Assembly (NCBI GenBank): GCA_022843845.1
Contig: JALHMW010000021.1
Location: 1 to 64,000, forward strand
Length of the DNA: 64,000 bases
Direction of reading: 5' to 3'
DNA from: Archangium sp.
GTDB lineage: Bacteria; Myxococcota; Myxococcia; Myxococcales; Myxococcaceae
Positions within the stretch are counted from its first letter, which is position 1. Each line of letters begins with the position of its first letter. The position numbers and the translations under genes are program-made. Below are positions 24,895 through 33,274 of this stretch, piece by piece. The notes below the pieces were generated by a model, which saw only the letters and a program-made list of their open reading frames with translations, had not been told where the DNA came from and ran no database searches.

Positions 24895-26454
24895 ATGGAG
24901 GAGCATCTCGACCCCGCAGCGTTTCATGGCTTCGTGTCCGGCTCCCTGACGCCGGCCGAGCGGGACGCTGCGCTCGTTCACCTCGACGGCTGCCCCCAGT
25001 GCCGTCAACTGCTCTCGGCGCTGGCGAGCGACAAAGGCGGCGACGCGTCGGTGACGCTCGATGGCTCTGGTGACGGGGCCACGAACCAGACGGTCGATCT
25101 CCGCAAGGCCGGGGGCACCGAGCTGGTGCCGCCGCTGCTGACGCCGAGCAGGAAGCGGGTGCACTTCGACGAGTCGACCGCGCCCGACGCCCGGCCGCTG
25201 TTGCCGACCGAAAAGAGCGCGTCGGTTCGACGCCAGGTGCCGCTGCAGGTCGAGAACCTGCCGATTCCGTCCGATCGGCTCGTCGGTCAGAAGCTCGGTG
25301 ACTACCTGGTGCAGGAGCTGCTCGCCAAAGGCGGCATGGGCGCGGTCTATCGCGGCGTGCAGCCGCTGATCGGCAAGCAGGTCGCGATCAAGGTGCTCCT
25401 CAACCCGGGCCCGGCCGAGCTCAACTACGCGCAGCGCATGTTGGAAGAGGCGCGCACCGTCAACGCCATCGGGCACCCGAACATCATCGACATCTTCAAC
25501 TTCGGAGAGCTGCCCGACGGCCGGCCATTCCTGGTGATGGAGTACCTCGACGGCATGTCGGTGAGTCAGTGGGTGCGGGCGCGCACCGAGTCGGAGCCGC
25601 CGACCGCCCGGGTGATCGCCATCCTCGATCAGATCTGCGCGGCGCTCGAAGCGGTGCATCTGGTCGGCGTGGTGCACCGCGATCTGAAGCCCGCGAACGT
25701 GATGCTGATGAACCTGGCGGCGCCGGAGCCCCGCGTGAAGGTGCTCGACTTCGGCTTCGCCAAGAGCGGCGACAGCACGCTGCGAACGTCGCCCGACATG
25801 GTGCTGGGAACGCCGGGCTACATGTCGCCCGAGCAGATTCAGGCGATCCCCGCGACGCCACAGAGCGACCTCTACTCGCTGGGGCTGATGGCGTACTTCA
25901 TGCTCACCGGGCTCGACGCCTATTACGACAAGAGCCCGATCGCCGTGCTGCAGATGCAGCTGGCGCGGGAGCCCTCCTCCATCCGCGGGCGCCCGGGCGT
26001 TCCCGACGACCTCGCGCAGCTGGTGGCCGACCTCACCCGCATCTCGCCGGGGCTCAGGCCGAAGTCCGCGCGCGCGGTGCGTGAGCGGCTCACCGCGATC
26101 GTCTCGGGTGCACCGCCACCGTCGATGGCCAACTCCGAGGTCATCACCCAGAAAGAAGCCCACAGCCCGGCGCCGGCCCGCGCGTCGAAAGAGGCGAGCA
26201 CGCTCAAGCCCGTGAAGCCGGCGCCGGCCTTCGACGTGGGGAAGACGGACGTCGAAGACCTCGCGCGCACCGAGCCGGAGCGTCAGGTGGGAGGCGCCCG
26301 CCGGCCCTCGCCGCTCGAAGACGCGATCGATGGCGCGATGAACGATCTCTCGAAGTCGCAGGTGCGCTCGGTTCGAAGCAGCAACCTGCCGTGGCTCATC
26401 GCCGTCGTCGCCGCGGTCGCTTTGGGGATCGGCACCTGGCTGTTCTTGCGTTGA
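24895..26454 (+). CDS. Membrane-anchored Ser/Thr protein kinase with N-terminal zinc-finger motif
   Basis: Hanks-type kinase of 519 aa. The first 40 residues contain HLDGCPQC, which resembles the HxxxCxxC zinc-binding motif of anti-sigma factors. The kinase domain (about 125-395) has the Gly loop AKGGMGAVYRG, catalytic Lys in VAIKVLL, HRDLKPANVML, DFGFAKS and GTPGYMSPEQ, so all catalytic elements are intact. A disordered segment rich in Pro, Ala and Lys leads to one C-terminal helix (SNLPWLIAVVAAVALGIGTW), leaving almost nothing outside the membrane. It sits tail-to-tail with a sigma-factor-like gene, ending 2 bp from its stop. A regulatory pairing with that sigma factor is plausible but unproven. 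Confidence 0.88.
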   Translation: MEEHLDPAAFHGFVSGSLTPAERDAALVHLDGCPQCRQLLSALASDKGGDASVTLDGSGDGATNQTVDLRKAGGTELVPPLLTPSRKRVHFDESTAPDARPLLPTEKSASVRRQVPLQVENLPIPSDRLVGQKLGDYLVQELLAKGGMGAVYRGVQPLIGKQVAIKVLLNPGPAELNYAQRMLEEARTVNAIGHPNIIDIFNFGELPDGRPFLVMEYLDGMSVSQWVRARTESEPPTARVIAILDQICAALEAVHLVGVVHRDLKPANVMLMNLAAPEPRVKVLDFGFAKSGDSTLRTSPDMVLGTPGYMSPEQIQAIPATPQSDLYSLGLMAYFMLTGLDAYYDKSPIAVLQMQLAREPSSIRGRPGVPDDLAQLVADLTRISPGLRPKSARAVRERLTAIVSGAPPPSMANSEVITQKEAHSPAPARASKEASTLKPVKPAPAFDVGKTDVEDLARTEPERQVGGARRPSPLEDAIDGAMNDLSKSQVRSVRSSNLPWLIAVVAAVALGIGTWLFLR

Positions 26455-26456
26455 CG

Positions 26457-27248
26457 TCAGCCCAGCTCGTCGCGGCGGAGCACCTGACTCAGCCGCAGCG
26501 AGATCGACTGGGCGACCTCTCCCACGAGTGAGTCGACGTCGCTGCGGCCGAGCCGGGCCTGCGTCTCGAGCTGCGCCCGCATGGCGGCCATGATCGTCGC
26601 CTGGGCCGCCTCGATCCACCGCTGCGCCGTGGTGCGGTGCACCTGGAACATGCGGCCGAGCTCTTCGGTCGAGACGCCATCGACGAAGCGCATGCGCAGC
26701 AGCGTGCGCTCTTTCGGCTGGAGCTGCGCGAGCGCGTCACGCAAGGCATCGGAGACCAGCTTGGTGTCTTTCTTCGAGCGGGCGTTGGCCTCGGGCGTGC
26801 GCTCGTTGCCGGCGAGGTGCCCGAAGGCCTCGATGTCTTCCGCGGGCGCCTGGCCCATGCCGCGCGTCGCCTGGAGCAGCTCGAGCTTGGTGGCCGTCCA
26901 CAGCCAGCTCTTGAGCTTGCCGCGGCCATCGTAGGTCGACAGCCGGGCCTCTTTGCCCTTCGGCGCCACCAGCAGCCGGGTGCGCACGCGCTGCGCCAGC
27001 TCCGACGGCTCGATGGCTCGCCCCGCCGCGCGGCGAGACAGCCCTGAGATCAGCTCGTCGATCTCCACCAGGGCCGCCGCGTTGCCCTGGAGCACGGCCC
27101 ACACGAACGCGAGATCTGCCGGCACGATCTCGATCGTCTCGTTGCGGCTGCGCGCCTGAACCCACTTGAGGCATGCAGCCTTCGCGGCGGGCGCGGTGAT
27201 GGCGAAAGCCTGGAGCTGACGGTCGACGGTGTCGGCGAGGGTCACCAC
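26457..27248 (-). CDS. Sigma-70-like RNA polymerase factor (myxobacterial ECF-type)
   Basis: Protein of 263 aa with the two-domain layout of a small sigma factor. Residues about 75-135 correspond to region 2 (helical, with YDGRGKLKSWLWTATKLELL resembling the W-rich segment that melts the -10 element). Residues about 165-225 are region 4, a helix-turn-helix (TEELGRMFQVHRTTAQRWIE) preceded by LQPKERTLLRMRFVDGVS. It belongs to the divergent sigma factors numerous in myxobacteria. No separate anti-sigma gene lies beside it; the kinase gene converging on it has an anti-sigma-like zinc motif. Starts are paired GTG codons at 27248 and 27245. Confidence 0.8.
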   Translation of the reverse strand: MVTLADTVDRQLQAFAITAPAAKAACLKWVQARSRNETIEIVPADLAFVWAVLQGNAAALVEIDELISGLSRRAAGRAIEPSELAQRVRTRLLVAPKGKEARLSTYDGRGKLKSWLWTATKLELLQATRGMGQAPAEDIEAFGHLAGNERTPEANARSKKDTKLVSDALRDALAQLQPKERTLLRMRFVDGVSTEELGRMFQVHRTTAQRWIEAAQATIMAAMRAQLETQARLGRSDVDSLVGEVAQSISLRLSQVLRRDELG

Positions 27249-27310
27249 AGGGGTCTACCACGGGTTTTCACGGTCACCCTGCGCGAGGCTTTTGACTACC
27301 CTCGCCTTCG

Positions 27311-28846
27311 ATGCACTTCTTCGAGACGTTGGCCGCCGCGGCGGTCGAGGCCCGCACGCTGTGGATTCTGGGCGCCCTGCTCGTCGCGGTGCCGCTGATT
27401 CGCCGCTTCGCGCAAGACAGGCCACGCCTTCGCGCGGTGGTGGTGTTCGCCTTCCTGCACGTCGTCACGCTCTTCGTCTCGGCGGGCTTCGACGCAGCGG
27501 GCAGTGAGTTTCACGATCTCTTCCGCATGCCGTCCTGGGTGTTCGGCGCGGTGTCGTTCGTCGGCGTGATGGCGACGTTGCTGTTCTCGGTGGTGTTGCC
27601 CCGGGTGAAGCTGGAGGTGCCGCAGATCGTCCAGGACGTCGCGGTGGCGCTCCTCTCGGTGGTGGCGGCGGTGTCGGTCGCCGGCCGCGCCGGCGTCAAC
27701 CTCTCGGGCCTGATCGCGACGAGCGCGGTGCTGACGGCAGTGCTGGGGTTCTCGCTGCAAGACACCATCGCCAACCTCGCCGGTGGCCTGGGGCTGCAGA
27801 CCGACAACTCCATCGAGGTCGGCGACTGGATTCGCATCGGCACCCAGCCCGGCGATCTCAACGGGCGCGTGGTGAGCATTCGCTGGCGCTACACGGCCAT
27901 CGAGACCCGCAACTGGGAGACGGTGCTGGTGCCCAACCGGGTGTTGATGAACTCGTCGGTGATGGTCCTGGGGCGCCGCACGGGCCAGCCACGCCAGTGG
28001 CGCCGGTGGGTGTACTTCCACGTCGACTTCCGCTCGCAGCCCGGAGACGTGATTCAGGTGGTTCAGGCCGCCGTGCGCGGCGCGAAGATCGACGGACTCG
28101 CGGCAGAGCCCGCGCCCAACTGCGTGATGATGGACATGGCCGAGTCGTACGGCCGCTACGCGGTGCGCTACTGGCTGACCGAGCTCGCGGCCGACGACCC
28201 GACGGACAGCGAAGTGCGCCAGGTGATCTACTTCGCGCTGGAGCGGGCCGGCATGAAGCCCGCGCTCCCCGCGCACGCGGTGTTCCTGACGCAGGAGACG
28301 GAAGATCGCGCGGTGAGCAAGAGCCAGAAGCAGCTCGCGCGCCGGCGGAAGGTGCTCGAGGTGCTCCCGATCTTCGCGCCGCTGTCCGAAGCAGAGAAAG
28401 AGCAGCTCGCCAGCAGCATGAAGTACGCGCCGTTTGCGCGGGGAGAGGTGATCACGCAGCAGGGCGCCGATGCGCATTGGCTGTACCTGCTCGAAGAGGG
28501 TCGGGCGAGCGTGAGGGTCAGCGACGGCGTCACCGAGAAAGAGGTCGCCCAGCTGACCGACGGCTCGTTCTTCGGAGAGATGTCGCTGCTGACGGGAGAG
28601 CCGCGCTCCGCCACGGTGGTGGCCGAGACCGACCTCGAGTGCTTCCGCCTCGACAAGGCCGCCTTCCAGAGCGTCATCCACCAGCGCCCCGAGGTGATGA
28701 AAGAGGTCGCCGCGCTCCTCGCGAGCAGGCGGGTGACGCTCGCTGCTGCACGTGAGGGGCTCGACGCGGAGACGGCACGTGCGCGGCGCACGTCCGACGA
28801 GGTCGCCCTGCTCGATCGCATGATGCGGTTCTTCCGAATCGACTGA
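27311..28846 (+). CDS. MscS-type mechanosensitive channel with C-terminal cyclic-nucleotide-binding domain
   Basis: Inner-membrane protein of 511 aa. Four or five N-terminal helices lead to the MscS pore and beta domain (about 115-230), with LGFSLQDTIANLAGGLGLQ and VLVPNRVLMNSS. After a linker, residues about 345-470 form a cNMP-binding domain: FARGEVITQQGADAHWLYLL and FFGEMSLLTGEPRSATVVA, including the Arg of the phosphate cassette. Such fusions may be gated by cAMP or another nucleotide as well as by tension; cyclic-nucleotide gating is documented for some family members. It is divergent from the sigma factor gene with 62 bp between. Confidence 0.9.
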   Translation: MHFFETLAAAAVEARTLWILGALLVAVPLIRRFAQDRPRLRAVVVFAFLHVVTLFVSAGFDAAGSEFHDLFRMPSWVFGAVSFVGVMATLLFSVVLPRVKLEVPQIVQDVAVALLSVVAAVSVAGRAGVNLSGLIATSAVLTAVLGFSLQDTIANLAGGLGLQTDNSIEVGDWIRIGTQPGDLNGRVVSIRWRYTAIETRNWETVLVPNRVLMNSSVMVLGRRTGQPRQWRRWVYFHVDFRSQPGDVIQVVQAAVRGAKIDGLAAEPAPNCVMMDMAESYGRYAVRYWLTELAADDPTDSEVRQVIYFALERAGMKPALPAHAVFLTQETEDRAVSKSQKQLARRRKVLEVLPIFAPLSEAEKEQLASSMKYAPFARGEVITQQGADAHWLYLLEEGRASVRVSDGVTEKEVAQLTDGSFFGEMSLLTGEPRSATVVAETDLECFRLDKAAFQSVIHQRPEVMKEVAALLASRRVTLAAAREGLDAETARARRTSDEVALLDRMMRFFRID

Positions 28847-28894
28847 TGGGCTGACGCTTGCGACAGGCGTGGGCTTCATGCTTCGAGGGTCGGC

Positions 28895-29725
28895 GTGCCA
28901 GGCGTGATTCGACCAGCGAGACGACCGAGCGGGTGGGTGCCGCCTGGACCACTCCCCGCCGGGGCTGGAGGGCGCGCCGACCTGCTCCCGCAAGCAGACG
29001 AAGATCTCTGCTACCTGTCCGGAGAGTGGCGGCTCTTCCAGAAGCTGGAAGGTCACCGCTGGAGCCTCGACGATCTCGTCACCGCGTGGGTCGCGGCGCG
29101 GCACCTCGCTGGAGCCGCGCAGGCGCTCGACCTCGGCTGCGGCCTGGGGAGCGTGCTGTTGATGGTGGCGTGGAAGGCGCAGCAGACCCGAGTGATCGGC
29201 GTCGAGGCGCAGCCCGAGCGCGCGTCGATGGCCCGCCGCTCGATCGCCTTCAACGGCGTCGAGTCGCGCTGCGAGGTGCTCGACGGCGATCTGCGCGGCC
29301 TCGACCTGGGGCCGACCTTCGCGCTGGTGACGGGCACCCCTCCGTACTTCCCGCGCGGCACGGGGACCGAAGCCGAGGCCGATCACGTCAGCGCGTGCCG
29401 CTTCGAGCATCGCGGCGGCGTCGAGGCCTACCTTGCAGCGGCCGAGCGCCACGTCAGCCCCGATGGTGTCTTCGTGATGTGCGCCGCGACGCTCGAGGAC
29501 GACCGCGTTCGAGCGATGGCGTCGCCGCTCCACGCGCGTGGGCTGCTGCACGTGGTGCCGAGAGCGGGCAAAGCGCCGCTCGTCAGCGTGTGGACCTTCG
29601 CGCGCTCACCGGGTCTCTGTGCACACCAAGCGCTCGTCGTTCGAGACGCGACGGGCCAGTGGACACCGGCCTTCCGGGAAGTGCGCAGCGAGATGGGCCT
29701 TCCGCCCACCCCGCCACGTCGGTAG
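28895..29725 (+). CDS. Class I SAM-dependent methyltransferase (TrmN6/small-domain type)
   Basis: Methyltransferase of 276 aa. The SAM-binding motif is ALDLGCGLGSVLLM (about residues 68-81) with the acidic residue in VIGVEAQPE. The catalytic motif IV reads VTGTPPYFPRG, whereas N6-adenine and glutamine methyltransferases have NPPY. The Asn to Thr change may alter substrate. The segment EWRLFQKLEGHRWSLDDLV is typical of YfiC/TrmN6-like tRNA methyltransferases, which methylate A37 of tRNA-Val in E. coli. The GTG at 28895 has GAGGG upstream at good spacing. Substrate is inferred only. Confidence 0.78.
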   Translation: MPGVIRPARRPSGWVPPGPLPAGAGGRADLLPQADEDLCYLSGEWRLFQKLEGHRWSLDDLVTAWVAARHLAGAAQALDLGCGLGSVLLMVAWKAQQTRVIGVEAQPERASMARRSIAFNGVESRCEVLDGDLRGLDLGPTFALVTGTPPYFPRGTGTEAEADHVSACRFEHRGGVEAYLAAAERHVSPDGVFVMCAATLEDDRVRAMASPLHARGLLHVVPRAGKAPLVSVWTFARSPGLCAHQALVVRDATGQWTPAFREVRSEMGLPPTPPRR

Positions 29726-29734
29726 CGAGCCCGT

Positions 29735-30667
29735 TCACTTCACGGGTTTCGGTGGAGGCGGCGTGGGCAGGCTGATGAGGGGCGTGGCGCCCCCGCTGAC
29801 CTGCGGCAGCTGGCCGTTCCACTTGCCGATGCTCTCGTACGAGAGGAAGTCGGCCGTCAGCGCCTTCGCCCGAAGCGCGATGGCCTTCGCTTCTGCCTCT
29901 GCCCGGATGACCTGCGCCTGGGCCGCGGCCTCGGCCCGCACGACCTCGTTCTTCGACTCCATCTCGATACGAATGCGCGCCTGCTCGGCGATGCCGCGCT
30001 CTTCGGCGATGCGCTTCTGCGCCTCGGCCTGTGACTCCTTGATCTCGTTCTCCCGCTGTTGGGCGCGCTGCGAGGCTTCGATCTTCGAGTTGATGGCCAC
30101 GACGACCTGGTTCGGGAACCTGAACTCGCCCGTCGAGTACACGCGGTCGATGACGATGCCGTAGGGCAGAATCTGAGCCGCCACCTTCTCGGTCACACGG
30201 TCGAGCAGGTCACGTCGCCCCTTGCCGTACACGGCTTCGATGGTCATCTCGGAGGCCACCGAGTTGAGCGTGTCGATGACCATGTTGCGCAGGAAGATGC
30301 TGGTGATCTCCTCGATGCCCCGGCGGAACTTCTGGAACAGCACGGGCACCGACTCCTCCTTCACCATGTACGAGATGCCCAGCTCGGCGCCGACGGTCAG
30401 CCCCTCGGTCGTCTGGAACGTCACCAGCTCTGGGAAGACGGTGTTCTGCTGGAAGGTGGGGAACTTGTAGATCTCCTGGCTGATGGGCCAATACGCGTAG
30501 CGGCCGACGCCGAGCTGCTCCGACTCGACGCCCTGCGGGCTGCCCAGCAGGTAGACCCGAATGCCTCGATAGCCGGCGGGGATCGTCGCGCACGAGTTGA
30601 ATGCGATGACGCTGATGAGACACACCATTCCGTTGCGCGCCCACGCGCGCCCACTCGCAGCTTGCAT
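29735..30667 (-). CDS. SPFH/prohibitin-domain protein with lipoprotein-like N-terminus
   Basis: Protein of 310 aa with a prohibitin/SPFH core (about 30-215, e.g. IPAGYRGIRVYLLGSPQGVE and GIVIDRVYSTGEFRFPNQVV). A long charged coiled-coil of Ala/Glu/Gln/Arg repeats follows (about 205-280), and a Pro-rich tail ends in TPPPPKPVK. The N-terminus is a basic segment plus a hydrophobic run ending FNSC, which could be a lipoprotein signal or a membrane anchor. SPFH proteins form large rings that organise membranes or regulate proteases such as FtsH and HflB. An export-type signal would make this one unusual. Divergent from a Ser/Thr kinase gene. Confidence 0.8.
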   Translation of the reverse strand: MQAASGRAWARNGMVCLISVIAFNSCATIPAGYRGIRVYLLGSPQGVESEQLGVGRYAYWPISQEIYKFPTFQQNTVFPELVTFQTTEGLTVGAELGISYMVKEESVPVLFQKFRRGIEEITSIFLRNMVIDTLNSVASEMTIEAVYGKGRRDLLDRVTEKVAAQILPYGIVIDRVYSTGEFRFPNQVVVAINSKIEASQRAQQRENEIKESQAEAQKRIAEERGIAEQARIRIEMESKNEVVRAEAAAQAQVIRAEAEAKAIALRAKALTADFLSYESIGKWNGQLPQVSGGATPLISLPTPPPPKPVK

Positions 30668-30935
30668 GAATGACCTCGTGTCGACTTCGGGTGAACTGCA
30701 CCTCGAGGGCGGCCGCTCTCACGAGTTCTGTATGAACAGCGCTCTCGACGCGCGAGCGCGCGAACTCGACGACGGCTACTTTGGTTCAGAAGTCGGGCTT
30801 CGCGCTTCTGCCACCCAGTGCCGTCTCCCTCGCGAGGCGTCGCGTGCCGTGGCAGCTCGAGCACCCGGCCACTGGAGTCATGACGCGGGGCAAGGACAGC
30901 GGAGAGCGCTCAGCAACCTGCTAAGAGCGTCGGTC

Positions 30936-31805
30936 GTGGCCGAGCAGACGATCCTCGACGGAAAGTACCGGCTCGTGCGGCCAGCCGGCAGCGGCGGCAC
31001 GGCGCGCGTCTACCTCGCCGAAGACACGAAGACCGGTGAGCGGGTGGCGGTGAAGGTGCTGCGCCGCGAGCTGCTCGACGATCGCGACATGAAGGCCCGC
31101 TTCCAGCGTGAGGCCTCCCTGCTCTGGCAGATCGATCACCCGGGCATCGTGAAGCTGCTCAAGTTCGAGGAGCGGGCGAAGGAAGGCCTGTTGCTCGTCC
31201 TCGAGTGGATCGACGGCGTGAGGCTCGACGAGCTCCTGTTGCGCGAGCAGCTCTCCGGCGCGGTGCGCGTGGAGCTGCTGGCCCAGCTCGCCTCGGCGCT
31301 CGGCGCGATTCACCAGAACGGCATCGCCCATCGAGACGTGAAGCCCGACAACGCGATGGTCACCGGCTGGCCCGACGCACCGCGCGTGAAGCTGCTCGAC
31401 TTCGGCATCGCCCGCTTCACCGACCCGAAAGAGGCGGCGCTGATGTTCCAGACGAACATCAACAAGGTCGGCGGCACGCCGTCGTACGTCTCTCCCGAGC
31501 AGGCGATGGGCCGCGCCGTCACCGCCGCGTCCGACGTCTACAGCCTCGGCATCGTCGGGTACCTGCTGCTGTCGGGCGAGCTGCCCTTCAAGGGTGGGCA
31601 CTTCGACGTGCTCACGGCCCACCTCAACGATCCGCCGCCGCCGCTGGTGCCTCTTGACGACGCGCTCAGCGGGCACCCTGCCCTCCAGGTCGTCGTGCAG
31701 TGTCTCGAGAAGAACCCGGCGAAGCGGCCGGCCGATGGCGCGGCGGTCGAGGCGTTGCTGCGGGCTCCGAAGAAGAAGGGGCTGTGGCCGTTCACCCGGC
31801 CCTGA
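30936..31805 (+). CDS. Soluble Ser/Thr protein kinase
   Basis: Hanks-type kinase of 289 aa made of little more than the catalytic domain. Visible elements: Gly loop PAGSGGTARVYLAED, Lys in RVAVKVLRR, catalytic loop HRDVKPDNAMV, DFGIARF, the activation-segment end GGTPSYVSPEQAMG and the late Arg in NPAKRPADG. There is no transmembrane segment or sensor domain; a short basic tail ends it. The GTG at 30936, with TAAGAG upstream, begins just before the fold. The upstream extension to 30597 overlaps the divergent gene and is rejected. Targets unknown; it ends 5 bp before the monooxygenase operon and may be co-transcribed. Confidence 0.88.
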   Translation: MAEQTILDGKYRLVRPAGSGGTARVYLAEDTKTGERVAVKVLRRELLDDRDMKARFQREASLLWQIDHPGIVKLLKFEERAKEGLLLVLEWIDGVRLDELLLREQLSGAVRVELLAQLASALGAIHQNGIAHRDVKPDNAMVTGWPDAPRVKLLDFGIARFTDPKEAALMFQTNINKVGGTPSYVSPEQAMGRAVTAASDVYSLGIVGYLLLSGELPFKGGHFDVLTAHLNDPPPPLVPLDDALSGHPALQVVVQCLEKNPAKRPADGAAVEALLRAPKKKGLWPFTRP

Positions 31806-31810
31806 GCAGC

Positions 31811-33274
31811 ATGGAGACCCTCGACGTCCTCGTGATCGGCAGTGGGTTCGGAGGCCTCGGCGCTGGCGTGGAGCTGAAGCGTCGCGGCCACTCGTCTTTC
31901 GTCATTCTCGAGCAGGCCGACCGCGTCGGAGGCGTGTGGCGTGAGAACACATACCCGGGCTGCGCGTGCGACGTGCGCGTGCACCTGTACTCGTTCTCGT
32001 TCTTCCCGAACCCCGACTGGAGCCACTCGTACGCGCGCCAGCCCGAGATCCTCAGCTACCTCGAGAAGGTGGCGAGCACCTTCGACCTGCTGCCGCACCT
32101 GCGCCTCGGCCATCGGGTCGTCGAGACGCGGTGGAACGAGACGTCAGCCCGGTGGGAGATCAGCTGCGAGAACGGCGCCCGGTTCTCGGCGCGCTTCGTG
32201 ATCGCGGGGCTGGGAGGGCTGAGCCGGCCGTCGCTCCCCGACCTGCCGGGCCTCTCGACGTTCAAGGGCCCCGTCTTTCACTCGGCGCGGTGGGATCACT
32301 CCGTCGAGCTCTCGAAGTCGCGCGTCGGCGTCATCGGCACCGGCGCCAGCGCGATTCAGTTCGTGCCCCACCTCGTCGAACGATCGCCGCAGGTCAGCCT
32401 GTTTCAGCGCACGCCGCCGTGGATCATGCCGAGGCACGACACGCCGATTGGGCCGGGGCTCCGCGCGCTCATGAAGGCCGTGCCCCTCGTGCAGCTGCTC
32501 TTCCGCTGGGTGCTGTACTGGCTGCACGAGCTCCGCGTGCCCGCGTTCGTGAAGGCGACGTGGCTGATGAAGGTGGCCCGCCTCGCTGCGCTGAAGCACC
32601 TCGAGAACCAGGTCGTCGACCCCTCGCTGCGCGCGAAGCTGACCCCCGACTACACGCTGGGCTGCAAACGCGTGCTCGTCTCGGATGACTTCTACCCCGC
32701 CGTCGCGAAGCCGAACTGTGACGTCGTGACGACGCCCATCGACACCATCGTCGAGACCGGCGTGAAGACGCGTGACGGACAGGTGCACCCCTGTGACGTG
32801 CTGGTGTTCGGCACCGGCTTCCAGGTGACCGACGTGGTGGGCCCGCTCTCGGTCATCGGCCGTGGCGGCGCCTCGCTCGCCGACGTCTGGAGTCAGGGCG
32901 CGAAGGCCTGGTACGGCCTGGCGATTCACGGCTTCCCGAACTTCTTCATGCTCACGGGCCCGAACACCGGGCTCGGCCACTCGTCGATGGTCTTCATGAT
33001 CGAGTCGCAGCTGGCCTTCGCGATGAAGACGATCGACATCGTGCTCAACACCGGCGCGCGCTGGTGGCAGGTGCGCAACGACGCCGAGGCCAGCTTCAAC
33101 GCCGCCGTGCAGCGACGCCTGCAGAAGACCGTCTGGCTCAGCGGGTGCCGCAGCTGGTACCTCGACGAGCGCGGGCAGAACGTCACCTTGTGGCCCGGCT
33201 TCACCTTCACCTTCCGCGCGGGGCTCTCGCGCTTCGACAAACGCCTGCATCACCTCGAGGGAGTCTCTTCATGA
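31811..33274 (+). CDS. Flavin monooxygenase of Baeyer-Villiger type
   Basis: FAD- and NADPH-dependent monooxygenase of 487 aa, predicted to insert oxygen next to a ketone, giving an ester or lactone. The FAD site is IGSGFGGLGAGVEL at the N-terminus and the NADPH site IGTGASAIQFVPHL (about 176). The Baeyer-Villiger fingerprint FxGxxxHxxxW is seen as FKGPVFHSARWD (about 154), and GTGFQ precedes the C-terminal part. It heads a three-gene operon with an SDR and a lactonase-like protein, linked by ATGA overlaps. Substrate unknown; a sterol, terpenoid or cyclic ketone is possible. Confidence 0.9.
   Translation: METLDVLVIGSGFGGLGAGVELKRRGHSSFVILEQADRVGGVWRENTYPGCACDVRVHLYSFSFFPNPDWSHSYARQPEILSYLEKVASTFDLLPHLRLGHRVVETRWNETSARWEISCENGARFSARFVIAGLGGLSRPSLPDLPGLSTFKGPVFHSARWDHSVELSKSRVGVIGTGASAIQFVPHLVERSPQVSLFQRTPPWIMPRHDTPIGPGLRALMKAVPLVQLLFRWVLYWLHELRVPAFVKATWLMKVARLAALKHLENQVVDPSLRAKLTPDYTLGCKRVLVSDDFYPAVAKPNCDVVTTPIDTIVETGVKTRDGQVHPCDVLVFGTGFQVTDVVGPLSVIGRGGASLADVWSQGAKAWYGLAIHGFPNFFMLTGPNTGLGHSSMVFMIESQLAFAMKTIDIVLNTGARWWQVRNDAEASFNAAVQRRLQKTVWLSGCRSWYLDERGQNVTLWPGFTFTFRAGLSRFDKRLHHLEGVSS

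Noticed and set aside
24835..26619. A 594-codon open frame on the minus strand over the kinase gene
   Set aside because: Antisense to a complete Hanks-type kinase and rich in His, Arg, Ala and Asp without any domain.
27296..29551. A 751-codon open frame on the minus strand across the MscS and methyltransferase genes
   Set aside because: Composition is His/Arg/Ala-rich with no domain; both genes beneath it have strong family motifs on the plus strand.
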